NCBI GenBank assembly: GCA_002239005.1
Contig: MPNL01000029.1
Span: 1-41,505, forward strand
Source: Truepera sp. bin119
Lineage (GTDB): Bacteria > Deinococcota > Deinococci > Deinococcales > Trueperaceae
Direction of reading: 5' to 3'
DNA: 41,505 nucleotides
Shown here: piece by piece, positions 1 through 8,094 of the stretch
Layout: every line of letters starts with the position of its first letter
How positions within the stretch are numbered: position 1 is the first letter of the stretch
The notes under the pieces: model-generated
What the model saw: the letters and a program-made list of their open reading frames with translations, nothing else
What the model was told of the DNA's origin: nothing
Databases searched by the model: none
Made by a program: the position numbers and the translations under genes

Positions 1-119
1 CGTTCCCGCGACCATCAACGGGCCAACAAGGGTCGCCTTCAAGGACGCATAGCCTCGCTCGGAAGGTCTCGAGGGCCAGGTAGCACCGATAGGCTGGCCG
101 GTCAAGCCCCTAACCGCTT

Positions 120-813
120 GTTCCGAACATCTATCGGCTGCTGTAGGAACTTGCACCTGCGGGCCTACGGTCATATCTACTCAAACCAGTGAGCTACGAC
201 CAAGGGCATCACTGCAGAGACCATGGACGGTATGTCACTGGCAAAAATCGACCGCATTATCAACGAGCTTCGTTACGGGCGGTTCTGGTGGACTCCGGTG
301 CGCCGGGTCAACATTCCCAAGCCTGGCGGCAAGACTCGCGCCTTGGGCATACCGACGGGGCCGGACAAGCTGCTGCAAGAGGTCATCCGGATGATTCTGG
401 AAGCCTACTACGAGCCGCAGTTTTCCGACCACTCCCACGGCTTTCAGCCCGGCCGGGGTTGCCACACCGCTCTCAGCAACGTGGTGAACTACTGGTCTGG
501 AGTCCTTTGGTTCGTCGAGGGAGACATCAAAGGGTGCTTCGACAACGTCGACCACGATGTCCTGCTGTCGGTGCTCGGCGAGAAACTCCACGACAACCGC
601 TTCCTCAACCTGCTCAAGTACTTACTGGAGGCAGGCTACATGGAGGACTGGAAGTATGGCCGCACGCTGAGAGGTACCCCGCAAGGTGGTGTGATCAGCC
701 CCATCCTCGCCAACATCTACCTAGACCGGTTGGACAAGTTTGTCGAAGACGTGCTGATCCCAGCCCACACCCGAGGCACTGGAGGCCGTTACGGGCACGG
801 CCAGCGGCGGTGA
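120..813 (+). pseudogene. Group II intron reverse transcriptase/maturase, degraded
   Basis: The frame from the ATG at 223 encodes the N-terminal half of a group II intron RT. It shows the basic IPKPGGKTR segment, the RT2-RT3 regions with GDIKGCFDNVDH (first catalytic Asp) and GTPQGGVISPILANIYLD. Homologous N-terminal sequence continues upstream but is interrupted by an in-frame TGA at 190-192 and by a frame change near 135-145. After the TRG segment near 775 the homology stops: the YADD active-site motif, domain X and any endonuclease domain are missing. About half of a normal protein of 400-plus residues is therefore deleted, and the sequence runs straight into the intron's domain V region. 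It is clearly non-functional. Confidence 0.88.
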
Positions 814-895
814 AGGCAACGACCCGGACCTCAACTCCAACTCCGGCCCGCCTCCGTCTTGGCCTGGTCGGGCCTATAACGGCCAAGACACTGAA

Positions 896-929
896 GAGCC
901 GGGTGCGGTGAAAGCCGCACGTCCGGTTC
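896..929 (+). ncRNA. Group II intron domain V
   Basis: The 34-nt hairpin has the bacterial domain V signature: a lower stem starting GAGCCGG, which contains the catalytic AGC triad and pairs with the terminal CCGGTTC, an upper stem GTGCGG/CCGCAC, a GAAA tetraloop, and the two-nt bulge on the 3' side. It is the most conserved part of the ribozyme and looks structurally intact even though the encoded protein is not. It could still work if a related intron supplied maturase in trans. Confidence 0.88.
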
Positions 930-993
930 AGAGGGGGGCCGACGGAAAAGTGCTCCGGTAACACGGAGTAGCTCGCCGGCGGCCTCCCCTACT

Positions 994-1300
994 CAAGAGG
1001 AGCTACGTCGATCGGACAGTAGAGCTCGAGACGGAACGGCTCTCGCTTGGAGCCGACGCCGTCGTGCGGGCTGCCGTGGAGTGCGGCCGGCCCGTAGCAC
1101 ATGTGATGAAGATGCAACGACACCTCGCCGCCAAGGGTGTCCCTTCGAGGAGGTGTCGGTCGACGAGACCTTACACCCGGCGTCGCACGCCGAGCATGGG
1201 CTGATCGCCAGCGAACTCAGGCGGCTCGGCGTCGACGGGGTGAGCCTCGCCCCGCGCTATGTCGGCCGTTTCGAGAAGGACATCGACTATCTCGGCACTC
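994..1300 (+). pseudogene. UxaE-like tagaturonate epimerase fragment, frameshifted
   Basis: Right after the intron 3' end the sequence codes, in two frames, for a protein resembling the UxaE/tagaturonate epimerase family. The first part (994-1140) reads RSYVDRTVELE and later HVMKMQRHLAAKGVP. The second (from about 1143) reads FEEVSVDETLHPASHAEHG and SLAPRYVGRFEKDIDYLG. A one-base loss in the C-run at 1140-1144 separates the frames. The similarity ends near 1300, well short of a full family member, so this is a 3'-truncated, frameshifted remnant. It may be the exon into which the group II intron inserted. The family assignment is from memory of motifs and is moderately sure. Confidence 0.5.
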
Positions 1301-1378
1301 CGCAGGCGCTACCTTCTGCAGGGCCTTGGCCACCCCCTTGGGTGTCTGAGTGAATTCGCGCACGGTTGGGCAAGAGGG

Positions 1379-2683
1379 TCAGGCGATATCGCTTAGGGCC
1401 TCGTCGATCAGGTCACAGCCAGCTTCGAGATCCTCACTGGTGACATTGAGGTGCGGCGCGATGCGGATGACGTTTCCGTGGAGCCCCCCCTTGCCGATCA
1501 GCAGACCGCGGGTGCGGGCAGCGCCGATCAGGGCGGTGGCCCGGGCCGCATCCGGGGTCTTCTCCCGCCCGGGCTCGACCAGCTCGAGCGCCTGCATCAG
1601 GCCCAAGCCGCGCACCTCTCCAATGAACGGATGCGCCTCTTTGGAGGCCTCGAGGCGTGCCCGCAGGCGAGCCCCCATAAGTTCGGCGTTGGCAGCCAGG
1701 TTGTGTTCCTCGATGTACTCAATAGTGGCTAATGCCGCAGCCATGGTGACCGGGTTGCCGCCGAAGGTGGCGAAGGTCAGGCCGTCGACGGCCTCGGCGA
1801 TCTCGGGGGTGGTAACGGTGCAGCCGATGGGGCTACCGTTGGCCATACCCTTGGCGAAGGTCATGATGTCGGGTTCGATCCCCCAGTGCTCGATGCCGCA
1901 CAGGTAACGGCCGGTGCGTCCCCAACCGGTCTGCACTTCGTCGATGATGAGCACCCCACCTGCCTCCCGGATCAGCGGCAGAATCCGCTGAAAGTAGTCC
2001 TGCGGGGCCACGATGAAGCCTCCGACACCCTGGATCGGCTCGGCCATGAAGGCGGCGATCCGACCGTCGGTCACCGTGGCCAGGGTCTCCTCGAGATCCT
2101 GGACACAGAGGTCGAGGAGCCTCTCTTCGTCGAGGCCGACCGGGGCGCGGTAGCTGTAGGGGTTGCGCACATGCCTGATGCTGCCGTCGAACACCCCGCC
2201 TAAGCGCCAGTTTCCGTGTGCGGTGAGGCTCATGGATACCAGGGTCCGACCCGAGTAGGCGTGGCGCAGAGTGATAATGTCCGGGTTGCCGGTGTACATC
2301 CGGGCGGCCATGACGGCGGTCTCGTTCGCTTCGCTGCCAGTCGAGGTGAAAAACGACTTCTGGAGTCGCCCGGGGGTGATGGCGGCGACTTTCTCCGCCA
2401 CCCGGACCATGATCTCGTTCAGGTAGAGGGTCGAGGTGTGCTGGACCGTCTGGAGTTGCTCGGCGGTGCGCCTGGTGACCTCGTCGTTGCAGTGGCCGAC
2501 CGAGACGGTGAGCACCCCGCCGAAGAAGTCGAGGTAGCGGTTGCCCTCGATATCCCAAACGTACTGGTCCTTGGCCCGGTCTACGACCAGCGGGGTGTCT
2601 CCATAGTAGGGTGAGACGGCTGGGAAGATGAACTCTTGGTGGCGATCGAAGATCTCTTGGCTTCGGGTCTTGGTAGGGATCAC
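1379..2683 (-). CDS. Class III PLP aminotransferase, probable beta-alanine transaminase
   Basis: A 434-residue class III (subgroup II) aminotransferase of the AGXT2 / 4-aminobutyrate type. Visible landmarks are the PLP-phosphate region TSTGSEANE (113-121), the cofactor Asp in IIDEVQTGWGR (Asp248), and the Schiff-base Lys in MTFAKGMANGSPIG (Lys278). The start is a GTG at 2683 with an AGGAGG ribosome site seven bases before it. Members of this family use omega-amino acids. It lies on the same strand as, and downstream of, the pyrimidine-degradation operon, so the natural inference is transamination of beta-alanine or 3-aminoisobutyrate to the semialdehyde, the last step of that pathway. Alanine-glyoxylate or GABA transamination cannot be excluded from sequence alone. 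It is cut off from the operon by the plus-strand kinase remnant, so it probably has its own promoter. Confidence 0.88.
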   Translation of the reverse strand: MIPTKTRSQEIFDRHQEFIFPAVSPYYGDTPLVVDRAKDQYVWDIEGNRYLDFFGGVLTVSVGHCNDEVTRRTAEQLQTVQHTSTLYLNEIMVRVAEKVAAITPGRLQKSFFTSTGSEANETAVMAARMYTGNPDIITLRHAYSGRTLVSMSLTAHGNWRLGGVFDGSIRHVRNPYSYRAPVGLDEERLLDLCVQDLEETLATVTDGRIAAFMAEPIQGVGGFIVAPQDYFQRILPLIREAGGVLIIDEVQTGWGRTGRYLCGIEHWGIEPDIMTFAKGMANGSPIGCTVTTPEIAEAVDGLTFATFGGNPVTMAAALATIEYIEEHNLAANAELMGARLRARLEASKEAHPFIGEVRGLGLMQALELVEPGREKTPDAARATALIGAARTRGLLIGKGGLHGNVIRIAPHLNVTSEDLEAGCDLIDEALSDIA

Positions 2684-3066
2684 TTGGTCCTCCTGGGCTC
2701 TCTGAGTCGGCGGTGCGAGGCGGTACGTCAGTCTATCTCACCTGCTCGGTCGCCTCTCCGCTATTCACTCGGGAACTCTGCCCCAATGTTCGCTTGAACG
2801 TCGGAGAACCATCGCTACCTCACCGAGGTGGTCGCGGAGCCATTCGCTGCCGTATGCCCGCTCTCAGCATGAGGAGGGCTGCCACCGGGAAGGGTGACCC
2901 TAGGTAGTTTCATCGTTTAGCCCCGCCGATGTAGGTCGCCCCTACTGTGAGCGGGGTGCGTAGCCGTCATTCGCAGTTCATGACCTTACAGCAACCCTGG
3001 CCGACAAGGCGGTTCGGCCCTTATATGATGTTCGAGCAGCAGCCAGTTAGGGAGGTGCTTCCGTGA
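2684..3066. other. Divergent intergenic region, aminotransferase / kinase
   Basis: This 383-bp stretch separates the aminotransferase (minus) from the kinase remnant (plus). The translations seen here have no recognisable domain or family motif and no ribosome site. It holds the Shine-Dalgarno of the aminotransferase (2688-2693) and the kinase promoter and ribosome site described separately. Nothing else was recognised. Confidence 0.5.
3001..3029 (+). promoter_or_regulatory. Candidate sigma-70 promoter of the P-loop kinase
   Basis: A -35-like CCGACA (3001-3006) and a -10 TATGAT (3024-3029) are separated by 17 bases. They lie just ahead of the GGAGG ribosome site at 3051-3055 and the GTG at 3067. 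The -35 matches four of six consensus bases and the -10 five of six. Confidence 0.4.
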
Positions 3067-3855
3067 GTGCTATCCACCTTCGACCGAGATCTGGTTATGC
3101 CACCCCCCTCGGCTGAGGCGTTTACCCTCGACCTGGCGGGGTTTCGCACCTGCATCTCGGTCGCTCGGCGGGAGCTCGAGGGGTTGCACCTGCCACTACT
3201 CGCCGAACTCGGGTCACGCTTTAAGGGGTCCGACCGGATCATCGTCCTGCTGGCGGGGCCCCCGGGATCTGGTAAGACGACCCTTGCTGCCCTTTGGGAG
3301 GAGCTTGGGTGGAGCACAGGTGTGCCTGTGCAGGCGCTGCCCATGGACGGATTCCACTTGCCCAATGTGGAACTGGACGCCCGCACCACCGTTCGGGATG
3401 GCGTAGCCGTCCCGCTACGGCGGATCAAGGGGAGTCCGGAGACCTTCGATCTCCCCGCCCTCCTGACCGCCGTTGGCGGTCTCCGGCGGGGGGAAGTGCT
3501 TTAAGTGGCCACGGTACGACCGGACGCTCCACGACCCTGTTCTGGACGCCCTTGAGGTGGGCGAGCGGGGCGCCCTGATTGTCGAGGGTAACTACCTCCT
3601 CCTCGACGAGCCCGGTTGGCGCGACCTTCGGATCTTAGGGGACCTGAGCATCTTCGTCGAGTGCCCCGATCCCGTAGCGCGCGAGAGGATCATCGCGCGC
3701 TACCTGCGTGGCGGCCGGTCGGTCGAGGCTGCTCAGAGACACTACCTGAGGAGCGACCTGCCCAATCTCGAGTGGGTCGGGCGGAGCCGACTCCCTGCCG
3801 ACATTGTCCTGCGCGTCGAGTCAGGTCGGAGCCTGCGAAGGGTGGAGGGGCCTTA
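3067..3855 (+). pseudogene. P-loop nucleoside/sugar kinase (CoaA/FrcK-like), one frameshift
   Basis: Two overlapping frames together give one kinase of about 260 residues in the PanK/uridine-kinase-like superfamily (COG1072 type). The first frame (GTG at 3067 or ATG at 3097, to the TAA at 3504) has the Walker A GPPGSGKTTL and the substrate-site motif MDGFHLPN. The second (about 3500-3855) has KWPRYDRTLHDPV, IVEGNYLLLDEPGW and the arginine-rich lid ARERIIARYLRGGRS. The frames join at the T-run 3499-3503, where one extra base breaks an otherwise continuous protein. The phosphate acceptor cannot be told from sequence; relatives act on pantothenate, nucleosides or fructose. The gene sits between the transporter binding protein and the aminotransferase but on the opposite strand. 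A sequencing error in the T-run is the alternative to a real frameshift. Confidence 0.75.
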
Positions 3856-3936
3856 GTCTGCCGACAGGGAGTAGCTAGGTGCCCCCGAGACCGGTTGAGC
3901 CGCGTGAACCGGCCCGCGGCGGCAACCAGGAGACGG

Positions 3937-3961
3937 GTGCAGGTCTTCCTGCGCCCTGCAC
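3937..3961. terminator. Hairpin between convergent genes, possible bidirectional terminator
   Basis: A perfect 7-bp stem (GTGCAGG at 3937-3943, CCTGCAC at 3955-3961) lies between the convergent kinase and binding-protein genes. There is no U-tract on either strand, so intrinsic termination is only a suggestion based on position. Confidence 0.3.
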
Positions 3962-3979
3962 TTACCTTGTAGAGGCGCT

Positions 3980-5035
3980 CTACTCGACCCCGATAGCTTC
4001 GAGCACACTGGTGTCCACGACATCGGCGAAGCCGACGCTCTCGTTGAGGAGACCCACCTCGACGAGGAGTTCTACGGAGCGTTCCCAGGCACCCTGGTCG
4101 ATCGCACCGATGGTCGAGTACATGTCGGGCTGGACCAGTTCGGCCACCCGGGCCATCTGCCAGGTCTGATGGATGAGAGGGCTCTGGGTCGAACCGGAGC
4201 CGGCGCAGGTGTCACCGCAATAGCCGAGTACGATAAACACCGCCTCGTCGGGGTTGTCCACGGCAGACTGCCAGCCGCGCAGGGTGGCGCGGAGGAAGCG
4301 CTCTGCGACCTCCCGGCCGCTGACACCACTCTCCTTGAAGTCAGGGTCGGCGAGCACATCGGGGGTGGTGAAGATCAGATCCTCGAGGAGAGCCGCGTCG
4401 ATATCGGCCGGGTCGAGCACGGTGAGGCTGGCGAGTGGGAAACCGAGGCCGACGATCTGATCGAGTTCGTTGTAGATCATGGCGCTGGCGACGTCCACCT
4501 CGTTGGGGAAGACCAGGGCGGGATCGAAGGCGTAGACCACGATGCTAACATCGGGGCTGCCGACGGTCGGGTCGAGATCGGAGGTGAGTTCCTCAGTGGC
4601 GAAGACCGCCTGTGATACAAACTCGTTGCCGAAGCCCCACACACCGACTGTGCGGCCCGCCAGATCTCCGAAGGTCTCGATGCCGGAGTCGCCGAGCGCC
4701 ACCATCCGGTAGCCCGAAGTCTGGAAGACCTGCGCGACCTGGACCACGTTGAGGCCCTGCTCACGTTGGACTAACATGTTGGCGATCCAGTCGGTGCCAA
4801 AGTCGGCGTTGCCGCTCGCGACCTGGACCGTGGGGTTGACGTTGCCACCGTCGAGCACGGTCACGTCGAGGCCCTCCTCGGCGTAAAAGCCCTTGTCGAT
4901 GGCGACGAAGTAGCCGGCGAACTGCGACTGGGGGAACCACTTCGACTGGAAGTTGACGGGGATGAGATCCTGGGCGGTTGCCAAGGGTAGTGCCGCGACG
5001 AACAGAGCGAGCAGGCTTAGGACGGTTCTCTTCAT
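3980..5035 (-). CDS. ABC transporter substrate-binding protein, NMT1/THI5-like
   Basis: A 351-residue periplasmic binding protein. It begins with a clean signal peptide: KR, a hydrophobic core of about 15 residues, and an ATA-QD cleavage site near residue 21. Typical NMT1/THI5 and SsuA-like features follow: KWFPQSQFAGYFVAIDKGFY, EEGLDV, the GNADFG segment, and LAGRTVGVWG. The ATG at 5035 has the ribosome site AAGGAGG. Relatives bind thiamine pyrimidine precursors, riboflavin, taurine or similar small organics. Here it is the last gene of an operon for uracil/thymine degradation, so the inferred ligand is a pyrimidine, dihydropyrimidine or hydantoin. A 90-bp gap separates it from the upstream permease, wider than the other gaps in the operon, which could allow separate mRNA processing for higher expression. 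Confidence 0.87.
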   Translation of the reverse strand: MKRTVLSLLALFVAALPLATAQDLIPVNFQSKWFPQSQFAGYFVAIDKGFYAEEGLDVTVLDGGNVNPTVQVASGNADFGTDWIANMLVQREQGLNVVQVAQVFQTSGYRMVALGDSGIETFGDLAGRTVGVWGFGNEFVSQAVFATEELTSDLDPTVGSPDVSIVVYAFDPALVFPNEVDVASAMIYNELDQIVGLGFPLASLTVLDPADIDAALLEDLIFTTPDVLADPDFKESGVSGREVAERFLRATLRGWQSAVDNPDEAVFIVLGYCGDTCAGSGSTQSPLIHQTWQMARVAELVQPDMYSTIGAIDQGAWERSVELLVEVGLLNESVGFADVVDTSVLEAIGVE

Positions 5036-5125
5036 AACACTCCTCCTTAAGACTACTGTGGCGGCTTAAAATCGGTTCTGACGCCAGCGCCCACTTGGTG
5101 GGGTCCATGGTATCTTACCATCCTT

Positions 5126-6241
5126 TTATGCCCCCTCCTCTCGGAATGACGAGTGCCAGCCGGTGAGCCGGCGTTCGAGCAACGACAGAAGGCCGTAGAT
5201 GGAGATCGATATCGCACTGGAGAGGAAGATGGCGGCAAACACTACGTCGTAGGCGCCGCGACGGGCTGACAGGCTGATGCGCTGCCCCAGGCCTTCGGGT
5301 GGCCCGGGGATGAGGAATTCGGCTACGATCACGCTGATAACAGAGAGCACCACCGCCAGCTTCAGGGCATTGAAAAGGAAGGGCAGGGCGTTGGGGAGCC
5401 TTAGCTTCCGGAAGATCCCCCACGGTTTGGCGCCGTACGCTTGGAGCAGCTCGAGCTTGAGCGGCTCGACTAGGACCAGCCCCTGCACGGTATTGAGCAC
5501 GACGGGGAAGAAGGTCACGATCACCACCACCGCCGCCTTCGACTCCCAGTCGACTCCGAAAGCGCGTCCCAGGACCGGTGCCAGCCCCACGATGGGCACC
5601 GCCCCGAAGGCGGCGGCCAGGGGAAGGAAGCCGCGCTGGAGGAGCGTGCTACAGGCCACTGCCACCCCGACAAGGAAGCCGCCGAGGAGGCCGACGCCGA
5701 AACCGAGCAGCACCTCCTTTACGAAGGTCACGTAGCTGTCGTTAAGCAGCACCGGGTAGCTCTGAGTCAGGACCTCGACCACATGGTGTACCCCGGGGAA
5801 GATCCCTTTGGGGACCTCGAAGCCCACTACCAGGCCCTGCCACACGAGCAGCAGGACCAGCGGGACGCTGCCGGCGGGGATGGCCCCGCGGAGGCGTTGG
5901 AGGAGAGGCCCTTCGTCCGGGTCGGCCTCGACCAGGCTGATCCGGCCGGTGGCGGCCAGACTTGCTAATAGGAAGCCCCAGAAGAGCAGCCAGTAGCCCG
6001 GGCCGCCTCCGCCCTCGAGCCGCAGGAGTGCGAGCAGGGCCCCAGCGAGCCCGGAGGGGATCAGCAGCGCGACCGCTGGGGCGCGCCCGGTCGCGGCGAG
6101 GAGTAGGACCAGGGCGGTCAGGAGCGTCCCCGGCAGGCCTGCGACCGCAACCCCGAGCGATCGGTCGTCCACTCCGTAGGGGACGACCAGGCCCAGGCCG
6201 GCCATCAGGGCGGCCGCTAGAGCGGACCAGATCGGTTTCAC
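5126..6241 (-). CDS. ABC transporter permease 2 (SsuC/TauC type) with extra N-terminal helices
   Basis: A membrane permease of 371 residues. The best start is the GTG at 6241, whose GTGA overlaps the stop of the upstream permease; a longer reading adds only arginine-rich sequence. The C-terminal 200 residues are the BPD_transp_1 core, with the EAA-loop segment LLQAYGAKPWGIFRKLRLPNAL that docks on the ATPase. The first 110 or so residues contain about four additional hydrophobic segments not needed by the core fold. The C-terminal helices end near SIYGLLSLLERRLTGW. It probably forms a heterodimeric channel with the 618-residue permease, with one ATPase serving both. The substrate is inferred from the pyrimidine operon. 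Confidence 0.87.
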   Translation of the reverse strand: MKPIWSALAAALMAGLGLVVPYGVDDRSLGVAVAGLPGTLLTALVLLLAATGRAPAVALLIPSGLAGALLALLRLEGGGGPGYWLLFWGFLLASLAATGRISLVEADPDEGPLLQRLRGAIPAGSVPLVLLLVWQGLVVGFEVPKGIFPGVHHVVEVLTQSYPVLLNDSYVTFVKEVLLGFGVGLLGGFLVGVAVACSTLLQRGFLPLAAAFGAVPIVGLAPVLGRAFGVDWESKAAVVVIVTFFPVVLNTVQGLVLVEPLKLELLQAYGAKPWGIFRKLRLPNALPFLFNALKLAVVLSVISVIVAEFLIPGPPEGLGQRISLSARRGAYDVVFAAIFLSSAISISIYGLLSLLERRLTGWHSSFREEGA

Positions 6242-8094
6242 GCGCGCTTCCAGGGGGCGAAGATCCGCTCGAGGAGACCCACAAGTGCTACCAGCCCGAT
6301 GCCCAAGAGGCCCGAGAGGATCAGCAGGATCCACACGTCGGCGACATTTCCGGACTGCACCTGTCCCAGGATCTGGAAGCCGAGACCGCGGCGGTTATTC
6401 GACTCGGTCTCGGCCACAAGGGCGCCCACCAGTGCCGCGGCGGTACCGAGTTTGAGGCTGGTGAAGAGGAACGGCACTGCGGCTGGAAAGCGGATCTTGA
6501 GAAACAGTTGTGATGGCGTCGCTGCGTACGAGCGCATTAGATCCAGCGCCAGCGGGTCGATAGAGCGGAGGCCCTTCACAGTCCCTACCACCACCGGGAA
6601 GAACACGATGTAGGCACCGATGAGGGCGGTGGGTAGGAGGCTTGTCTGGATGGTGATGCCGAAATTGCCGAGCACTAGGAGGAGTACCGGGACGAGCGCG
6701 ATGATGGGGATCGTCTGCGAGGCGACGACCCAGGGTAGGAGGGCGCGTTCGAGCGGCCTGAGCAGCACGAATACGACCGCGAGCAGGATGCCGACGATGC
6801 CGCCTAGGCCGAGGGCCGCCAGGGTGCCCAGGGTGGTATAGAACGTAGCCCGAACGACGTTCCGCTCGTCATTGAGGGGGAACTTGCTCATAAACGGCGC
6901 CACCCGCCTCGCGATCCAGTGGGGGAAAGGGACCGGATGTTGGGGCAGGGCCAGAAAGCACTGGTATAAGGTAGGGCCGCAGGCAGGCTCGGAGTAGTAG
7001 CTATACTCCGCCACCCACAGGACCGCCCCCGGCATGGGCGGTTCAGCCAGCAGGACCTCGCCTCGCTCGGGATCCACTAGGAGGTAGTCCGGGTGGAGGC
7101 GCAGGCGGGCGTTGCGGGCTGGGGGCTTGACAAATACCACCTCGGTGCCGCTGTGGTGATAGTCGATACCCTCGATAAGGACCCGGCCGTCCAGGACAAC
7201 GAGACCACTCGCACTCTCGAAGGTGAAGGTGGCCCGCTCGCCCGATACCCGCTCAGACGGCCGCTCGCCGTTGCCGCGAAGGGGGCTACCATCGAGATAG
7301 AGGGCGCGCCCTCTATCGTTCTCCAAGACCGGAGTATGTTCGAGGGTAAAGAGGCGGTTGGCTCCGTCGCTCTCGCCTCCGAGCCGCTCAGCCAGTCGCA
7401 CCACCTCCTGCGCCCACTGGAGTGGGGCTGCGGCCGGGCGTGCAAGGGCGACGATGCCGGCTGCGGCGTCTAGCACGGCGTAGTCTGCAGCGATGCGCCT
7501 CACCTCGCTGCCGAACGGGGGCGCTTCCGAGAGGATCACCCGGCCCTGATCGAAGTTGAAGCCCTCACCCTCAAGGAGCAGTCTGTCAGCGACCAGGACC
7601 GGTCCCTCCGCGCCCTCGAAGGTGAAGTCGAGCCGCTTGCCGTCGGGCCGCTCTGCGGCGGGGGAGATGCCCTCCTTAAGGAGCCTAGTTCCTGCGTAGA
7701 TCGCGTCGGCACCTTCCCCGGCCAGCGCCTCGACGGGAAATCTGTAGAGCAGGTCGGTCAGTCGCTCCGGGACCTCACCTGGTACCAGGAGAGGTCTGCC
7801 AGCTGCCGCCGCGACCGCGTTTGCGTCGGTGTCAGGTTCGACCTCGAGCGGATGGCCTTCGAGTACCAAGACCGACCTCCCAGGCTGTGGAGAGAAGGTG
7901 ATAGCCCCCCCTTCAGCCAGTGGGGTAAGGTCGCTGGGTGCCAGGGACGTGACCAACTCCTTCCTCCACTTCCGCAGGTCGCTTAAGTCGCGCCTAGCCA
8001 GCGGTAAGCCAAACACCAGGGCCAGCGGGTAGCCGAGTGCGATGACTGCGGCGAGGACTACCAGAATGGGAAGGACCTGCCTGAACGCAGGCAC
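6238..8094 (-). CDS. ABC transporter permease 1 with large duplicated extracytoplasmic domain
   Basis: A 618-residue permease, more than twice the length of SsuC/TauC proteins. Residues 5-30 form one transmembrane helix. Residues 31 to about 395 are hydrophilic. From about 415 the usual BPD_transp_1 permease core follows, with the coupling loop MRSYAATPSQLFLKIRFPAA (520-539). The hydrophilic part contains two homologous units of about 90 residues (132-222 and 264-356). Each has a TFE segment, a [VL]L.[DA]R.L[LI]EG turn, a VIL/VVF strand and a Y.[VL]LD..[RAG]G[IE]V.LA segment. They look beta-rich, and topology puts them outside the membrane. The GTG start overlaps the ATPase stop by one base (TAGTG), and the stop overlaps the next permease start, so translation is coupled. 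The ectodomain may help dock the binding protein or receive the ligand; that is conjecture. Confidence 0.85.
   Translation of the reverse strand: MPAFRQVLPILVVLAAVIALGYPLALVFGLPLARRDLSDLRKWRKELVTSLAPSDLTPLAEGGAITFSPQPGRSVLVLEGHPLEVEPDTDANAVAAAAGRPLLVPGEVPERLTDLLYRFPVEALAGEGADAIYAGTRLLKEGISPAAERPDGKRLDFTFEGAEGPVLVADRLLLEGEGFNFDQGRVILSEAPPFGSEVRRIAADYAVLDAAAGIVALARPAAAPLQWAQEVVRLAERLGGESDGANRLFTLEHTPVLENDRGRALYLDGSPLRGNGERPSERVSGERATFTFESASGLVVLDGRVLIEGIDYHHSGTEVVFVKPPARNARLRLHPDYLLVDPERGEVLLAEPPMPGAVLWVAEYSYYSEPACGPTLYQCFLALPQHPVPFPHWIARRVAPFMSKFPLNDERNVVRATFYTTLGTLAALGLGGIVGILLAVVFVLLRPLERALLPWVVASQTIPIIALVPVLLLVLGNFGITIQTSLLPTALIGAYIVFFPVVVGTVKGLRSIDPLALDLMRSYAATPSQLFLKIRFPAAVPFLFTSLKLGTAAALVGALVAETESNNRRGLGFQILGQVQSGNVADVWILLILSGLLGIGLVALVGLLERIFAPWKRA

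Larger units (their letters stand above)
1..993 (+). mobile_element. Group II intron, degenerate 3' part
   Basis: The left edge of the window lies inside a bacterial group II intron. It holds a broken intron-encoded reverse transcriptase (up to about 813), a short domain IV remainder, an intact 34-nt domain V at 896-929, and a domain VI-like helix at about 930-992 in which a G-rich strand (932-940) pairs with a C-rich strand (980-990). The 3' splice site is probably at 990-995. Because the protein is internally deleted, the element cannot code for its own maturase or retrotranscriptase. Domain I and the 5' end lie outside the window. Confidence 0.85.

Noticed and set aside
1-993. A complete, self-mobile group II intron
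   Set aside because: The protein lacks YADD and everything after it and has upstream stops; only domain V and part of the surrounding RNA remain.
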